Made by a program: the position numbers and the translations under genes. Positions 11,178-23,099 of a DNA stretch of 64,000 bases are shown here, in pieces. The stretch comes from Pseudopyrenochaeta lycopersici. Taxonomy: Eukaryota; Ascomycota; Dothideomycetes; Pleosporales; Pseudopyrenochaetaceae. The notes under the pieces are model-generated. The model saw nothing but the letters and a program-made list of their open reading frames with translations. It did no database searches and had not been told where the DNA came from. The number at the start of each line of letters is the position of its first letter. The first letter of the stretch is position 1. Location of the stretch: NCBI GenBank assembly GCA_003313425.1, contig NHZP01000060.1, positions 186,001-250,000 of the forward strand. The letters are read 5' to 3'.

Positions 11178-11537
11178 TGCTCCTAGCGGAGAATACTAAA
11201 GAATTCAATACTATTTCTGTAAAGAAGTCTTTAGAGGAGGTAGGACTTAGATCTATAAAATAGATTTAAGCTAGTACTAAAGTAGACTAGTACTATAATA
11301 TATCTTATAATAGTAGGATAAATAAAGATATAATAGACTTCCTCCTATATATAGTAGGACCTAGCTACTAGCTATATATAGTAATTCTGCTTATATAATA
11401 TATAAGTAAGAAGCGTAACCTTAATAAGGATAGGTAGAAGGATAAATAAAATAAGTTTTATCAATGCTAGGTATAGAATAAAAGTAGAGGTAAGCTCTAC
11501 TTTTATAGATATAAAATAAGATTACTAAGCTAAACTA
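11178..11537. other. AT-rich RIP-degraded DNA at the edge of the first transposon block
   Basis: CpA is nearly absent and TA-rich runs dominate from here on, in contrast to the DNA to the left. No open frame or element end was identified, so the parent repeat is unknown. Confidence 0.5.
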
Positions 11538-11877
11538 CAGTGCCCTTCCAAAAGTTCTCGCCGCGCACGCACAAGCCACCCTCACTAGTATATAGGCACA
11601 AAACTTTAATACTATACGTCTTAGCTAATATATAATATAATTTAATTTTTTTTAAAGTAGTAGTTACGTAAAAGTTTAATATTTTATTTACTACCCTTAT
11701 ACTTTCTTATATATATTAATTTATTATAGTATACTTATAATAAGGCGCTAAATTAGGCTAGCTAGTATATAATACTAGTAACTTTTTAATATAGTATAAA
11801 AGCTATCTTACTCTTTTATAGCTTAACTATAATTATTATACTAAAAATAAGATTTATATATAAGCTTTTTAAGATAC
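11538..11877 (-). mobile_element. Heavily RIPed 3' fragment of a Tc1/mariner element
   Basis: It starts after a TA with cagtgcccttccaaaagttc, the same terminal inverted repeat found at 16799 and, inverted, at 23495. The following ~340 bp align base for base with the reverse complement of the right part of the element at 23105-23495, with most C in CpA changed to T. The fragment ends abruptly at 11877, where a Gypsy LTR begins, so this copy was cut by that insertion. Its other half is not in the window. Confidence 0.85.
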
Positions 11878-12127
11878 TGTTATAGGCGAAGAGGCCTAGC
11901 TAAAGAGTATGCATTTGTCCTATACTACAGAAGGAGAAAGATAGAGAAGAGGTTACAGGTATCCTTAGAGGATATATATATATTTGTATAAGTAAAAAGG
12001 GACGTGCTTCCTCTAGCTACTAACTTATACTAGCTTATAAGAAAAGGGGGGTAGAAAAGATTAAGAAGTTTACTCCTTATGCGATAGTAGTAAAGCCTCT
12101 CTTACTTAAAGGGCGCAGCCTATTATA
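11878..12127 (-). repeat. 3' LTR of the Gypsy remnant (250 bp)
   Basis: It is the reverse complement of the 250-bp LTR at 58528-58777, with G-to-A and C-to-T differences (for example TGTAATGGGC read as TATAATAGGC). This copy keeps the TGTTATAGGCG end; the other copy has a mutated end (TATAATA). Confidence 0.88.
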
Positions 12128-15100
12128 ATACTCTTCTCCTCCTTAAATAACTATATTACTTCTTTATACGTAGTTTAACTTTAACTTTATACTTATATAA
12201 GTAGTGTTATATTATTATACTATAAAAGTAGAGATAATATATATACTTTTTCTTATTTATTTATAAGTAATTTTCCTCCTTTACTTATTATTATTACCTA
12301 ATAACGTAAAGTAGAAGAGAGGTTAGTTATTTACTCGCTTATGCGTATATAAAGAGCTTTTCTTTTAACTTTTTTTTCTTTTTTTACTACTTAACTTTAA
12401 CTTACTTACGTATAACTTATCTTCTTATTTTTACTAATATACTTCCTAAAGTAGCTCTCTTAGCTAGTTAGCCTAATTATAGTATATAGGGTTCTAGTAG
12501 TTATAGTAGTAGTATAAACTATCTTACTTATATAACTACTAGTAATATTATATCTATATATATAGCTGCTAGAGCTAATATTACTTAGGTTACTTACGCT
12601 TAGCTTACTTAAATAGCTCTTAACTAACCTTAACTTACTAGTATTATTACTCCTGTTACTTAAGGTAATACGTCTCTTCTCCCTACTAACTACGTAATCT
12701 AGTATATCTTAGATACTCTAGTTATAAATAAGTTTTATTATCTCTTTATAACTACTTTTATACGTCTTATTCCTCTTTTCTTTTTTATATCTAATATTCT
12801 TTAGCCTAAGCTAGTTTATATTACTAAATTCTTCTTTTATCTTATTAATTAATCTTTATATAATACTTAGTAAAGCTATAGTCTTAATAATTTCTCTTTT
12901 ATTATTACTTATTATATAATTAATACTTAGTAACTCCTCTCTAGTTATTAATTTTACTTTAAAGCCTACCTTATCTATAGCTATAGTTCTCTTAATACTA
13001 ACTTTTATTCTAATAACTATACTAAGGCTATATAAGAGTATTATACGTTTATAGCTTTTACTAAGTATATCTCTATTACTAGTAAGTAGAGTAAAGCTTA
13101 CTCTAATTATATATAGTAAGATTATAGTATATCTTATATAGCTAAGTATACTCTACTTCTTTTACCTTCTAATAGAGTCTCTATTTCTTAGCGTAGTTAG
13201 GGTTAGAGTTAAGTCCTTACTAAGCTTAAAGAAGATAAATATTTCTTAGATATCTTAGGTTAGAGGGCCTTATATAGGGTTAGTTATCTTATACTAGCTT
13301 ATTTCTTTAACCTTTTAGTAGTTTCTTAGATAGTAGCTGTATAGGCTATATATAAGTCCTCTATTTCTTATAAGCTTCTATAATAATAAGATTCTCTTCT
13401 AGCTCTTAAGTTAGGTTATAGTACTCCTTTTATTTTATATAGAACTTATTATATTAGTTTTATAAGCGCTTATCTTAGATATTTTTAATTACTTATTTAA
13501 GGTAGTCTTCTTATAGGTTATTATCTTATATAATAATAGTAGTAAGGTTTAAGTTATTAGTTTATTATAATAGGAAGAGGTCTTTAGTAGCTAGTTTTAG
13601 CTTCTCTATATAGTATAATTTAGTTCTTTATAGCATATTAAGCTTAACCTAATAGGGGTCTTATACTTAAGTAACTTAGTACTTTTTACTTTTCTAGTTA
13701 AGTTTCTTACTTCTACATGTAGTTTATACGTGCCTAAGGTCTAACTATACTTAGTCTCTAACCTTATACTTAGAAGCTAGGTAATATATCTTATTTACCT
13801 ATACTTATTATTATTATTAAGCGTATATTATAGCTAAGATAGCCTAGTTAGTAGCTTATTTTAGTATTTATATAATACTTTCTACTTATTTACTAGGGGG
13901 TGTTACTCTATTAAGTAGGTTACTACTAGCTAATTTCTTAAGTAGCTCTAGGAAGAGCGAGTTTAGATAGCTATATAGAAGGAAGAAAAGAGAGACGCTT
14001 ATAGAGGAGTTTATATAAGTATTTAGTATTAGCTTAAAGATTAAGTATAGTATTACTTAGTTATTCTAGTTATAGTTATAAAAGATTTATCTAACTACTT
14101 TAATATTACTATTTACGCGTTCTATAGTACTATCTATTTATAGGTAGTAGGCTATTAATAAGTTCTTCTATACTCTTAAGAGTTTATAGATTTTTTCTTA
14201 TAGTTTATTTATAAATTACGTGCCCCTATCTAATATAATAGACTTAGGGAGCCTATAGTAGTAGAAGAGTTCTTATATAAATACCTAGGCTATATTATCT
14301 ACTTTAATTATCTTAAGTAGGATTAGTATTACGCCTTTACTTAGGTAGTCTTTAACTACTATTAAGTTAGTATAGCTAGATAATAGTAGTAGACTAGTAA
14401 TAAAGTTAACTATTAAGTCTTACTACGTACAGCTAGGTACTAGTAACAGGCGTAGGTATCTATACTTACTATCTCTCTATAGGGTGCTTTATCTATATAA
14501 GCTATAATTCTGTATAAATTAATAGACGTTTTTACTTATACCTAGCTAGTACTAGGTACTAGCTAGCGTGCAGTACGTTTCTTCTCTTCTTAGGTAACCT
14601 GTTTACACAGCTAGATATACTTACTAGATAATTCCTATATAAAGAGGTTTATTTTTAGGTACCTAGATCCTAGATCTCTATTAGAGCTTTCTCTCTAAGT
14701 TAATTATATAATCTCCTAGTAATATAGTAAGTTTCTTTATTATACTAGGTAGTAACCTAGTACCTAGCTTTATAGCGTTATAGACTTCCTAATAAGTTAA
14801 GTTATCTTATATAGCTTAGTCCTAGTATTTAGTAATTAAGTCCTTAAGGATTAGAGCTTTTAGTAGGGACTTAGCTATAATTAAGCTGTTAAGGGTTAAT
14901 ATAGGAGTTTATATAACCCCTATAACTATTATATCTTACTATTAGGCTAGTACTAATATAATAAACTCTCTACTTACTAGGTAGCTATTGTCTATTCCTT
15001 ATAGTAAGTCTTAGTCTCTTCTAGATAGTACGTCTACTTAGGTATTCTTCTTACTTAGATAGTACTACAGCTTTATATTATTAAACTATAATAGGTAGAC

Positions 15101-17757
15101 TAAGTATTATATATATTATTCTATTATCTTTTACTTCTTTATAAAGTACTCTAGGTTCTTATAGTTAGTAATTACTTTAAATTCTTATACGCTATAGAGT
15201 TCTATCTCCTATTTATTTAGGTATATAATAACTACTAGTAACTCCTTATTATAAATTAAGTAGTTACTCTTATATACTAGAAATTTCTTTAAAAAGTAAG
15301 CTACTATAGAAAGAGTTCCTTACTTATTTTTTTTATAATAGTATACTACTTATAGTAAAGCCTAAAGAGTTATATTCTACTATTATCTATTATTTAAGTA
15401 AGAAAGTAGTAAAAACTTTATTTACTAAGAATATATCTTTAAGAGCTTAAAAACTCTACTCTTATTTTATATCTTATAAGAATTTCTCTTCTTTTCTTAT
15501 TAGCTATATAAGAAGCTTTACTAGTTAAGAGAAGTTTAAGATAAAGTATCTATAGAAGTTAGTAAACCTTAAGAATTTTTATACGCCTTTAACTATTATT
15601 AGAGCCTCTTATTCTTTAATAGCTTAGACTTTTTTAAAGTCTATAGATATACTCTTCTATACTTCTAAGATAAAGCTAAAGTACTTTATATACTAAATAT
15701 TAAACTTATATTTACTTAGTTCTTAGTATAGTCTTACTTCTTATAAGTAATTTAATACTTTATATATATTAGTATAGTACTAAAAGAGAGATCTTTTAGT
15801 AAAGATAAAGATATTATCTAAGTATATAGAGGTAAAGTTATCTAAGAAGTCTTATAGAGCCTAGTTAATATACTTCTAAAAGGTACTTAGTATATTTACT
15901 AAGTTAAAAGGTATTAACGTCAAGCACTACCGAACCCACTACCCTACCGAACCCACCGAAATCTGCCAAGACCACTACACAACTTATTAACGCGTAATAG
16001 CTAAGCAACGCAACACGCTTTTAGTTTAACATAAAGGAAGACTACAGCTTACTCTTTAAAGTTATAATCTTAGCCAATTTAAATCCTATATAGCTGCTGC
16101 TAAAGCCTTTAACATAAAGCGCCTGACCCTTACTAAACGCGCCTGCGGGGTACTATTTTAACTCGAAACACTACCTAATAGCTGTATCCTTACTACTACT
16201 AAAGAACACTTAATTATTAAGTGTATTCTTAATCTTAATATAAGAGGCTTTCTACTTACACTGTTAGAGGTGGCGGATATAGTAGATTACATACTAGGAG
16301 CGCGGGGTATAGAGAAGGTAGGTAAGAATTAGACTAAGAGATTTATAGCGCGTATAGAGAAGCTTAAAATAGCTTTTAATTAAGTAAAAGACTGTTAGAG
16401 GATACTAAGGGAAGATCCTAAAGAGATAAACGCGTAGTTTATACGTATTTAGGATATAATAGAGTAGTATAGCGTCTACTTAGATAATATGCACAACTTT
16501 AATAAGACTAGCTTTTAGATAGGAATTGCTAGCTTATTAAAGGTTATTACTAGTTCTAAAAGGCGTGCACGGCCTAAGCTCGTCTAAGCAGGTAATTAGG
16601 AGTGGGTTATAGCTATTATAAGCATCTGCGCTACTAGGTACTCTACCCTACCTTTTCTTATCTTTAAAGGGAAAGTTTACCTCTTAGCGTAGTATAAGGA
16701 GGTAGATATCCCGCGTAATTAGAAGGTCTTAGTCTCTAATAATAGCTAGATAAACAACGTGCTTAGTCTTAAGTAGTTAAAGCACTTTAATAAGCATACA
16801 GTGCCCTTCCAAAAGTTCTCGCCGCGCTAGTTCGACGCGCCCCATCACAACAACACCACCTCAACTTTGCAGTATTATAATTATGCCACCACAACGCCAA
16901 ATTCTTTAAGAAATAGACTAAAATACGCGCAGACGTCCTAATTTAACAGTCTAGCAGCGGAATTAAATTATTAGCATGCTGCATAGTAGTGCTACAGTTA
17001 CTGAAGTTACTAACGCGTTTAGCCGCAGTAAACGCGGTATACGCGACATTAGGAAAAGATATTAACAAACTAGCAAAATAACAGATAAACCTCGCAGCAG
17101 TAGACTACCTATACTATTACTTTATTAGAAGAAGATTATCTATTGTAAAGCACGCGCACAGCTAAAAATTACGTATAAAAAGCTAGCTAAAGAGGTAGTA
17201 GTTATAAATCTAGATAGCACTACTTTAAAGCTACCTAGCTATTCTATATTACGGCGGTATCTTAAAAGATAAGGCCTTACTAAATCTCTTTATAAAAAGC
17301 GTCTAAAGCTTAATAAATCGCGTGCGTTACAGCGGCTTAAGTTCTGTAGAGAGTACTCTTCTTTCCTATAGTATTAACGCACTATACGCTTCTTAGATAA
17401 GTACTCCTTTTAGAAGGGCTTAGGGCAAATATAAGAGTAGGTATTTTGTAATTTATAAGAGAAATAGAAGATAATAATGCTTTAAACCTATAGCTGTAGT
17501 AAGAAGGTAGCATAGATAGTGTAAGGTTTAATATAGCTGGATGAACGTGGGTGTGCGTAGAGGAGCCCTCTAGTTATAATAGAGCGCGATCCTAATACTC
17601 TAAACTATAGATACTCTGCTAAAAGTTATATTAAGGCTTTAAAGAAAGGCCTCTTACGATTATAGCCTTGTTTACAGCTTTTTATGCAGGACAACGCGCG
17701 CGTACATACAGCTGCAGCCACAAGGAGATTTCTGGCTGAGCACCAAATTAGTACTGT

Positions 17758-17980
17758 TGTCAGATAGAATGCTCAAATGCGATGAGGTATGTTGATGGGT
17801 TTTATTTCATTGTATTGATGCTGTCCGAGTTCTTTTCTATTTTTTTTGTCCTTTTTATGTAGTGTGTGTGCCAAGTGGTTACACCCGAGCTATGTGCTAC
17901 AATGCAGTATCGCGTACGCTCGCTGCTGTGCTATAGATCTAACAGCATACTCTTTCCGGGCACCTATCTTGTATCTGACA
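17758..17980 (-). repeat. Copia 3' LTR
   Basis: This 223-bp copy begins TGTCAGATA and ends TATCTGACA on the plus strand. It adjoins the polypurine tract at 17981, so it is the 3' LTR in element sense. Confidence 0.92.
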
Positions 17981-20900
17981 CACCCCCTCAGCTTGGAAAC
18001 CATTTTAAGCTGGATAAGAACCACTTCTGTTGTCTTCTAGTGAATCTAGAGGTCGTGTATAAGGAGCATTGATCGCCGTCTAGCTACGCCTGTTTGATCT
18101 CTAGCTTCTCAATTTAGCTTTAGATCTCTTTAAGGTGTGCTGCTGTTATTTCTCTGCTTCCTGCGAGCTCTATAAGGCCTATTTGGCTTAGAAACTATGT
18201 CTATTTGTTAGCTGGTAACGCCTTTGTAAAGCTATTAGCTAGCATGTCAGCCGATTGGACATAGATGACCTGAATACTTCTTCTTGACACCTCCTGTCTT
18301 AGCTAATGATTGTGAATGTCCACATGCCGGAGCTTGGTTTGCAGCCGTGAGACTTTATTATTGATTAGCCGGATAGTTTAAGTGTTATTATATTGTATCG
18401 TAATTGTGTCCTTAGGCAGATTGATTTGCAGTTCCTTGAGTAGTCGTGATATAAATATAGCTTCTTTTGCTACTTGTGATAGCGCAAGAAGCTCAGCTTC
18501 TGTAGTTAATGTTGTAACTGTATCTTGCTTACTTGCTTTCTAAGTAATTAAACCGCCGAATAACTTAATTGTGTATCCTTGCGAGCTTTTTCTATTAATT
18601 GTGTTATCTGTAAACGAGGCATCGCTTGCTACTTTAAGACAGTCATCTCTACTAAGCTTAAGGGATCTTGATTTAGTGCTTTGGAGGTAAAGGAGAACTT
18701 AGTTAGCTGCTGTATGGTGCTCAGTGCTAGGGTTTATAAGGAATCGGGCTAGTCTTAATGTTGCAAAGGCGATGTCTGGTTGGGTTGTAACAGCTGCATA
18801 TAGCAGAGATCTAATCTTGCGTTAGTACTTGTTAATTTCTGATAGAGTTGCTAGGCTGTCTCGGGGCTTTAGTTCAATAGCTGCTATTAGAGTGTTATAT
18901 CGGATGTCTTTTCTGTTGACTAAGCGGCTGATCTTGTCCGCGTATGCTGCTTGTGATAGCTAGATCTTGCGCTGCTCTCGGTTCCTAATGACTTTGACTC
19001 TAAGAAACTATTAAAGATTATCTCTACCTGTGATAGAGTACTTGTCTCTAAGATGTTGAATCGCTTATTAGGCTTTAGTCTCCTTCTGCTTGCTGTATGC
19101 AAGAATAATATTGTCGACATAGAAGAATATGATAATTCTATCCTTAATTAGGCAGCATGGCTCGTGAGGGACGTTCTGAAAGCCAAGTTTCTTGAGGGTT
19201 AATGTAAATTCCTTTTACTAGAGGAGAGGGGAGATCCGGAGACCGTACAAAGCCTTATTTACTTAGAGTATTATTCTGGGCTTTTAGTAGCTGTAGGGTA
19301 TTCTTATGTATACTTCTTAATCTATAGTTACGTGGACAAAGGCGTTTGTGATATCGTATTGCTTGAGCTCTAGATTGTAGTGAGCTGCTACTGCCATCAG
19401 TATTCAGAATGAACGGCTGGCGAGAGTAGCTGCGTAAGTGTCTTGTGAGGTAATATTCCTTTGTTAGTCACCTCGGACGACGAGTCGCGCCTTATACTTT
19501 AGTAAGTGATAGTTCTTATCTAGTTTGTAGGTATACACCCACATATAATTAAGGATCTGTTGTCCTGTTAGTTTAATCTTCTTTATTGGCACTTCAGACT
19601 ATAATTTTATCTTGTGATGGCTTTTAAGGTGCTCTTTCTCAGCTTCCTTAAACTATTCGTAGAGAGGATGTTTCTCGATTCCTGTGTGAGAAGTTAGCAG
19701 CAGCGGTAACTCGCTTTAATATAGCTTTAATCCTTAGGCTAACATTCGCTTTATCTAGGCCTTGTTGATTATCTTCCTATTGTAGGTTCTAACGTGCCCT
19801 GCTTGGGTGCCCGCTATAAAGGCTGCTTCCTAAGGAATTGTTTTTAATGAGCCAGATGTTGTTTAGCTATCTCCTTAATGCTCGCCAGATAATAGTTGCG
19901 TAAGCAGAGCTACTAGCGGCGGAGTAGTTAGTAGAGAGGGGTAGGTGTAGTTGATCTTCCTCCCTTGATAGTAACCTGGTTAGTTATCTTGCTGGGTCGT
20001 TTTAGAGTCTTGAATAGTGTCGTCTTCATAGAACGTTTAGGTCTCTAGTTCCTCATGGGTTGGTTCTAGCAGTTCAACTGTCCTCATCTATGCAGCTATC
20101 TCGTTTAACGTGCTGTGCATAAGGTTGTCTATAAGGTCTTCTGTCTTCCCGTTAAATAGTAATTCTTTATTAAATACTATATCTTGAGTGCTGATTACTT
20201 TGGCTATAGATAGAATCTAGATTCTGTAGATATTAGAGGATTGGTATCTAACGAGGTATCCTATCCATGCTCTAGGGTCGAGACGTTAGAGTCGTGATTT
20301 GCCTCGAAGTGTATCGTTGGTAAGGGCGAATGCCTTATAACCGTATGTCTTAAGATAGGCTTAATTTAGTTTCTGCGGGGAGGTGATTATGCTATTATAC
20401 AGGGCTGCTGTAGTGAAGAAAACTTTGTAGGGTAACTTCTAGGCGTTTAAGTAGTTTGGCGTTCGATTGTATAGGTACACTGCTGCTTGTATGATCTCTG
20501 GCTACAGTTCCTATGGTAGGTTTGCGTCTAATCGTATCGTGCGCGATTTATCTTTTACTACACCCCCTGAGCGTTTAGCTCTACTGTTCTGGGATTGAGT
20601 GTATAGGGCGGAGGGCTCTACTCGAATTGAGCGCGCAGTACACTATCTTAAAACTTCGGGTTTAGTGGTCGCGATCTCTCCGTCGTATTTAATAACCTTA
20701 ACTGTAATGTTGTACTGCTTCTTTAGGAAGCGGACGATAATATCTAGAAACCCGATAATAGACTTTCCGAGTTGATTGTCCTTAAAGTAGAAATCCTACA
20801 TGAAACTAGAGTACTGATTAGTAACTAGCATCTGACTCTTCTCTTTTATTAAACTTCCTTCCTTGTACGTGTAGAAGTTAATAGCGAGTCTTTCCCCAGG

Positions 20901-22875
20901 GCCTTAGTTGTTTACTCGGGGTGTGCGTCTTATCTAGCGTCTAGTCTTAGCTCTTCCACATGCGTTGTATTATATAGTGGTGATTCCTTTAATGCGCACC
21001 CCCTTAGATTGTTGGACTAAGTGCTCGATTGCTGCTAGTCCTGGGTGTCCTATTCGCCTATGCCACCGCATAGCGTCGGCCTTTTGTGCTGATCGCTTAG
21101 TGCGGGAGTTAATTGCTTTTATAAAGAAGGCGGCTTCGCCCTTGTCCTAATGCTTGAGTATCCATTAGCTATGTGCCTCCTTCAGGTGTGTGATTGTAGT
21201 GTTATCCCGTCTCTTCAGAGCAGTAGGGTTACTCTGGTTGTCCCACCACATCCCTTGCTGTCTAAGTAGTCTAAAAGAGACCAAATTACATAGGATGTCT
21301 AGACACTAGGCTACGTTGCGCAGTTCGAGTTTAGTCAGCCCGTTCGGTCCGATAAGGTTGAGCAGGACTGATCTGTATCCTTGTATCTAGATCTGTGTAT
21401 TTCTGGCCTAAATATAGTCTGCAGCTATAGGCGGACGGAGGTCTCGGACTTGGTTACGATCGTTCGTGATGTGTATTATGGATCCTAAGTCTAAAATAAA
21501 CGAGTGCCTTAGTAGATAGTCTGAAGCTTCTGCTTAAAATAATGCAGTAGTTAAGGCAGCATTAATTGTTGAAATCTTCCGTCCCTCTAGTCACTCCGTA
21601 GACATTTCGGGTGTCTGAGACGTTGACGTTTTAATAGTTAGTGTTTTTGTGCGAGCTCTTTTCCCGCTCCTAAGCTGTTCTTGCAGGTTAGCGTTATGTT
21701 CTAGTTGGTGCCTTACTATTACTGCGATTCCTGAGCGAGGTGTGAACTACTCTGGTGCTTTATTTGTGTGGACATAGTAACAATTCTCTAGTCTATAGCG
21801 TTGTTTACAAGTAGGGCATTTTACTCCTTTAGCTACTGCTGTATCCCCTATTAGGGACTGCTTGGATATAGTGTTTTAACTAAAAGTTTGTTTTTGACGA
21901 GGTCTTCCCTGACTCCCCTGTATAGTTAGAGTGGATGGTGCGCTATCGGTAACGTGAGAGGCGTCCCTGTTAGTGCCTGGGGTGGATTCACCACCAGCAG
22001 CGAGAAATAAGGTGTTCCCTACAGTAGAGGCGCCCCTCTGCTGCTTCCCCTTTAAAGGGTGGTACTTGCTTATGTGTTCTTGGAAGCGTTTTATCATTTC
22101 TTTGCGAGTCATATTTTGTTCTCGCCGACTATAGTCCTGGAATGTTGTTACCTAGGTTAGCGCTATCTTCATAACTGAGTTAAGAAAGTCTTGTACGATA
22201 TCTTATATATTCTGTATTTCAGCGACTCCTTCGGTCTCCGCGTTCGTTGCGGCGTAGTCGTATTCCAAGAGCTAGGTGTCCTAACTCCCGGGCTGTCTCA
22301 TTAGTTTAAGTATAGCTAGGTATTGGTGACGTGCTCGCAACTGTTCTTCTTCGGCGTCTATTCTGACTGTTTGTTTTAGGCTGATGAGCTACGTTTGAAT
22401 TAGTTCACCTGGCTTACAGCAGTTCTTTATAAGGTAGGGTGATACAGATTGTTAGATATATACTACTACTTTGTCCATATTCGCCCGTTCTTCGCGATAG
22501 TCTCTGTCTGCTATCTTATATGACTTAAGGCGGAGTTTGTAGAAGTCGGTGTCCTCCTTCCACGCCTTAAGGCCGTTTGTTGAGAGCTCGGACGGGGCCT
22601 CTGGTTACAGAGGTGCCCCGTTGTCGTTGTTACTAAGCGTCGTCTTTCTCTCGTACTTTGTGATGTCTGGCTTGGTTAGGATTCTTAGTTTTGTTTTTAG
22701 AGGAATATTCTGAGTAGGATCTATCTATTCCTACACGTTAAGGGAGACGCATCGCGTTTCTAGCTGTTGCAGCTATAGCGTGTACGTTGTGTAGTCTATT
22801 AGGATTACGGTTGGTTCTCGCATTGTTGACAGCGACATTGTTTCAGAGTATAATTAAGACAGTGAGACTCTTAAT

Positions 22876-23099
22876 TGTTAGATAGAATGCTTAAATGCGA
22901 TGAGGTATGTTAATGGGTTTTATTTCATTGTATTGATGCTGTCTGAGTTCTTTTCTATTTTTTTTTGTCCTTTTTATGTAGTGTGTGTGCCAAGTGGTTA
23001 CACCCGAGCTATGTGCTACAATGCAGTATCGCGTACGCTCGCTGCTGTGCTATAGATCTAACAGCATACTCTTTCCGGGCACCCATCTTGTATCTGACA
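22876..23099 (-). repeat. Copia 5' LTR
   Basis: This 224-bp copy begins TGTTAGATA (one C-to-T change) and ends TATCTGACA. It lies next to the gag start in element sense. The extra base is in a T run. Confidence 0.92.

Larger units (their letters stand above)
17758..23099 (-). mobile_element. Complete Ty1/Copia retrotransposon inside the mariner transposase
   Basis: The element is 5342 bp, with LTRs at 17758-17980 and 22876-23099 and an ACTGT target duplication (17753-17757, 23100-23104). The LTR tips are perfect inverted repeats (TGTCAGATA/TATCTGACA). On the minus strand, gag starts near 22840 (MSLSTMREPTVILIDY); a Cys-rich segment (KCPTCKQRY) lies near 21800, followed by integrase and RT. 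The RNase H is near 18230-18600 (TEAELLALSQVAKEAIF, HVDIHNH, DMLANSFTKAL). A purine tract (gctgagggggtg) abuts the 3' LTR, as expected of a polypurine tract. In-frame stops are scattered throughout, so the polyprotein is dead. The two LTRs differ by a handful of transitions and one T-run length change. Confidence 0.93.

Noticed and set aside
17846..18072. Short Cys-rich frames, repeated at 22965-23153, that look like small proteins
   Set aside because: Both lie in the Copia LTRs and are identical because the LTRs are; they are not genes.
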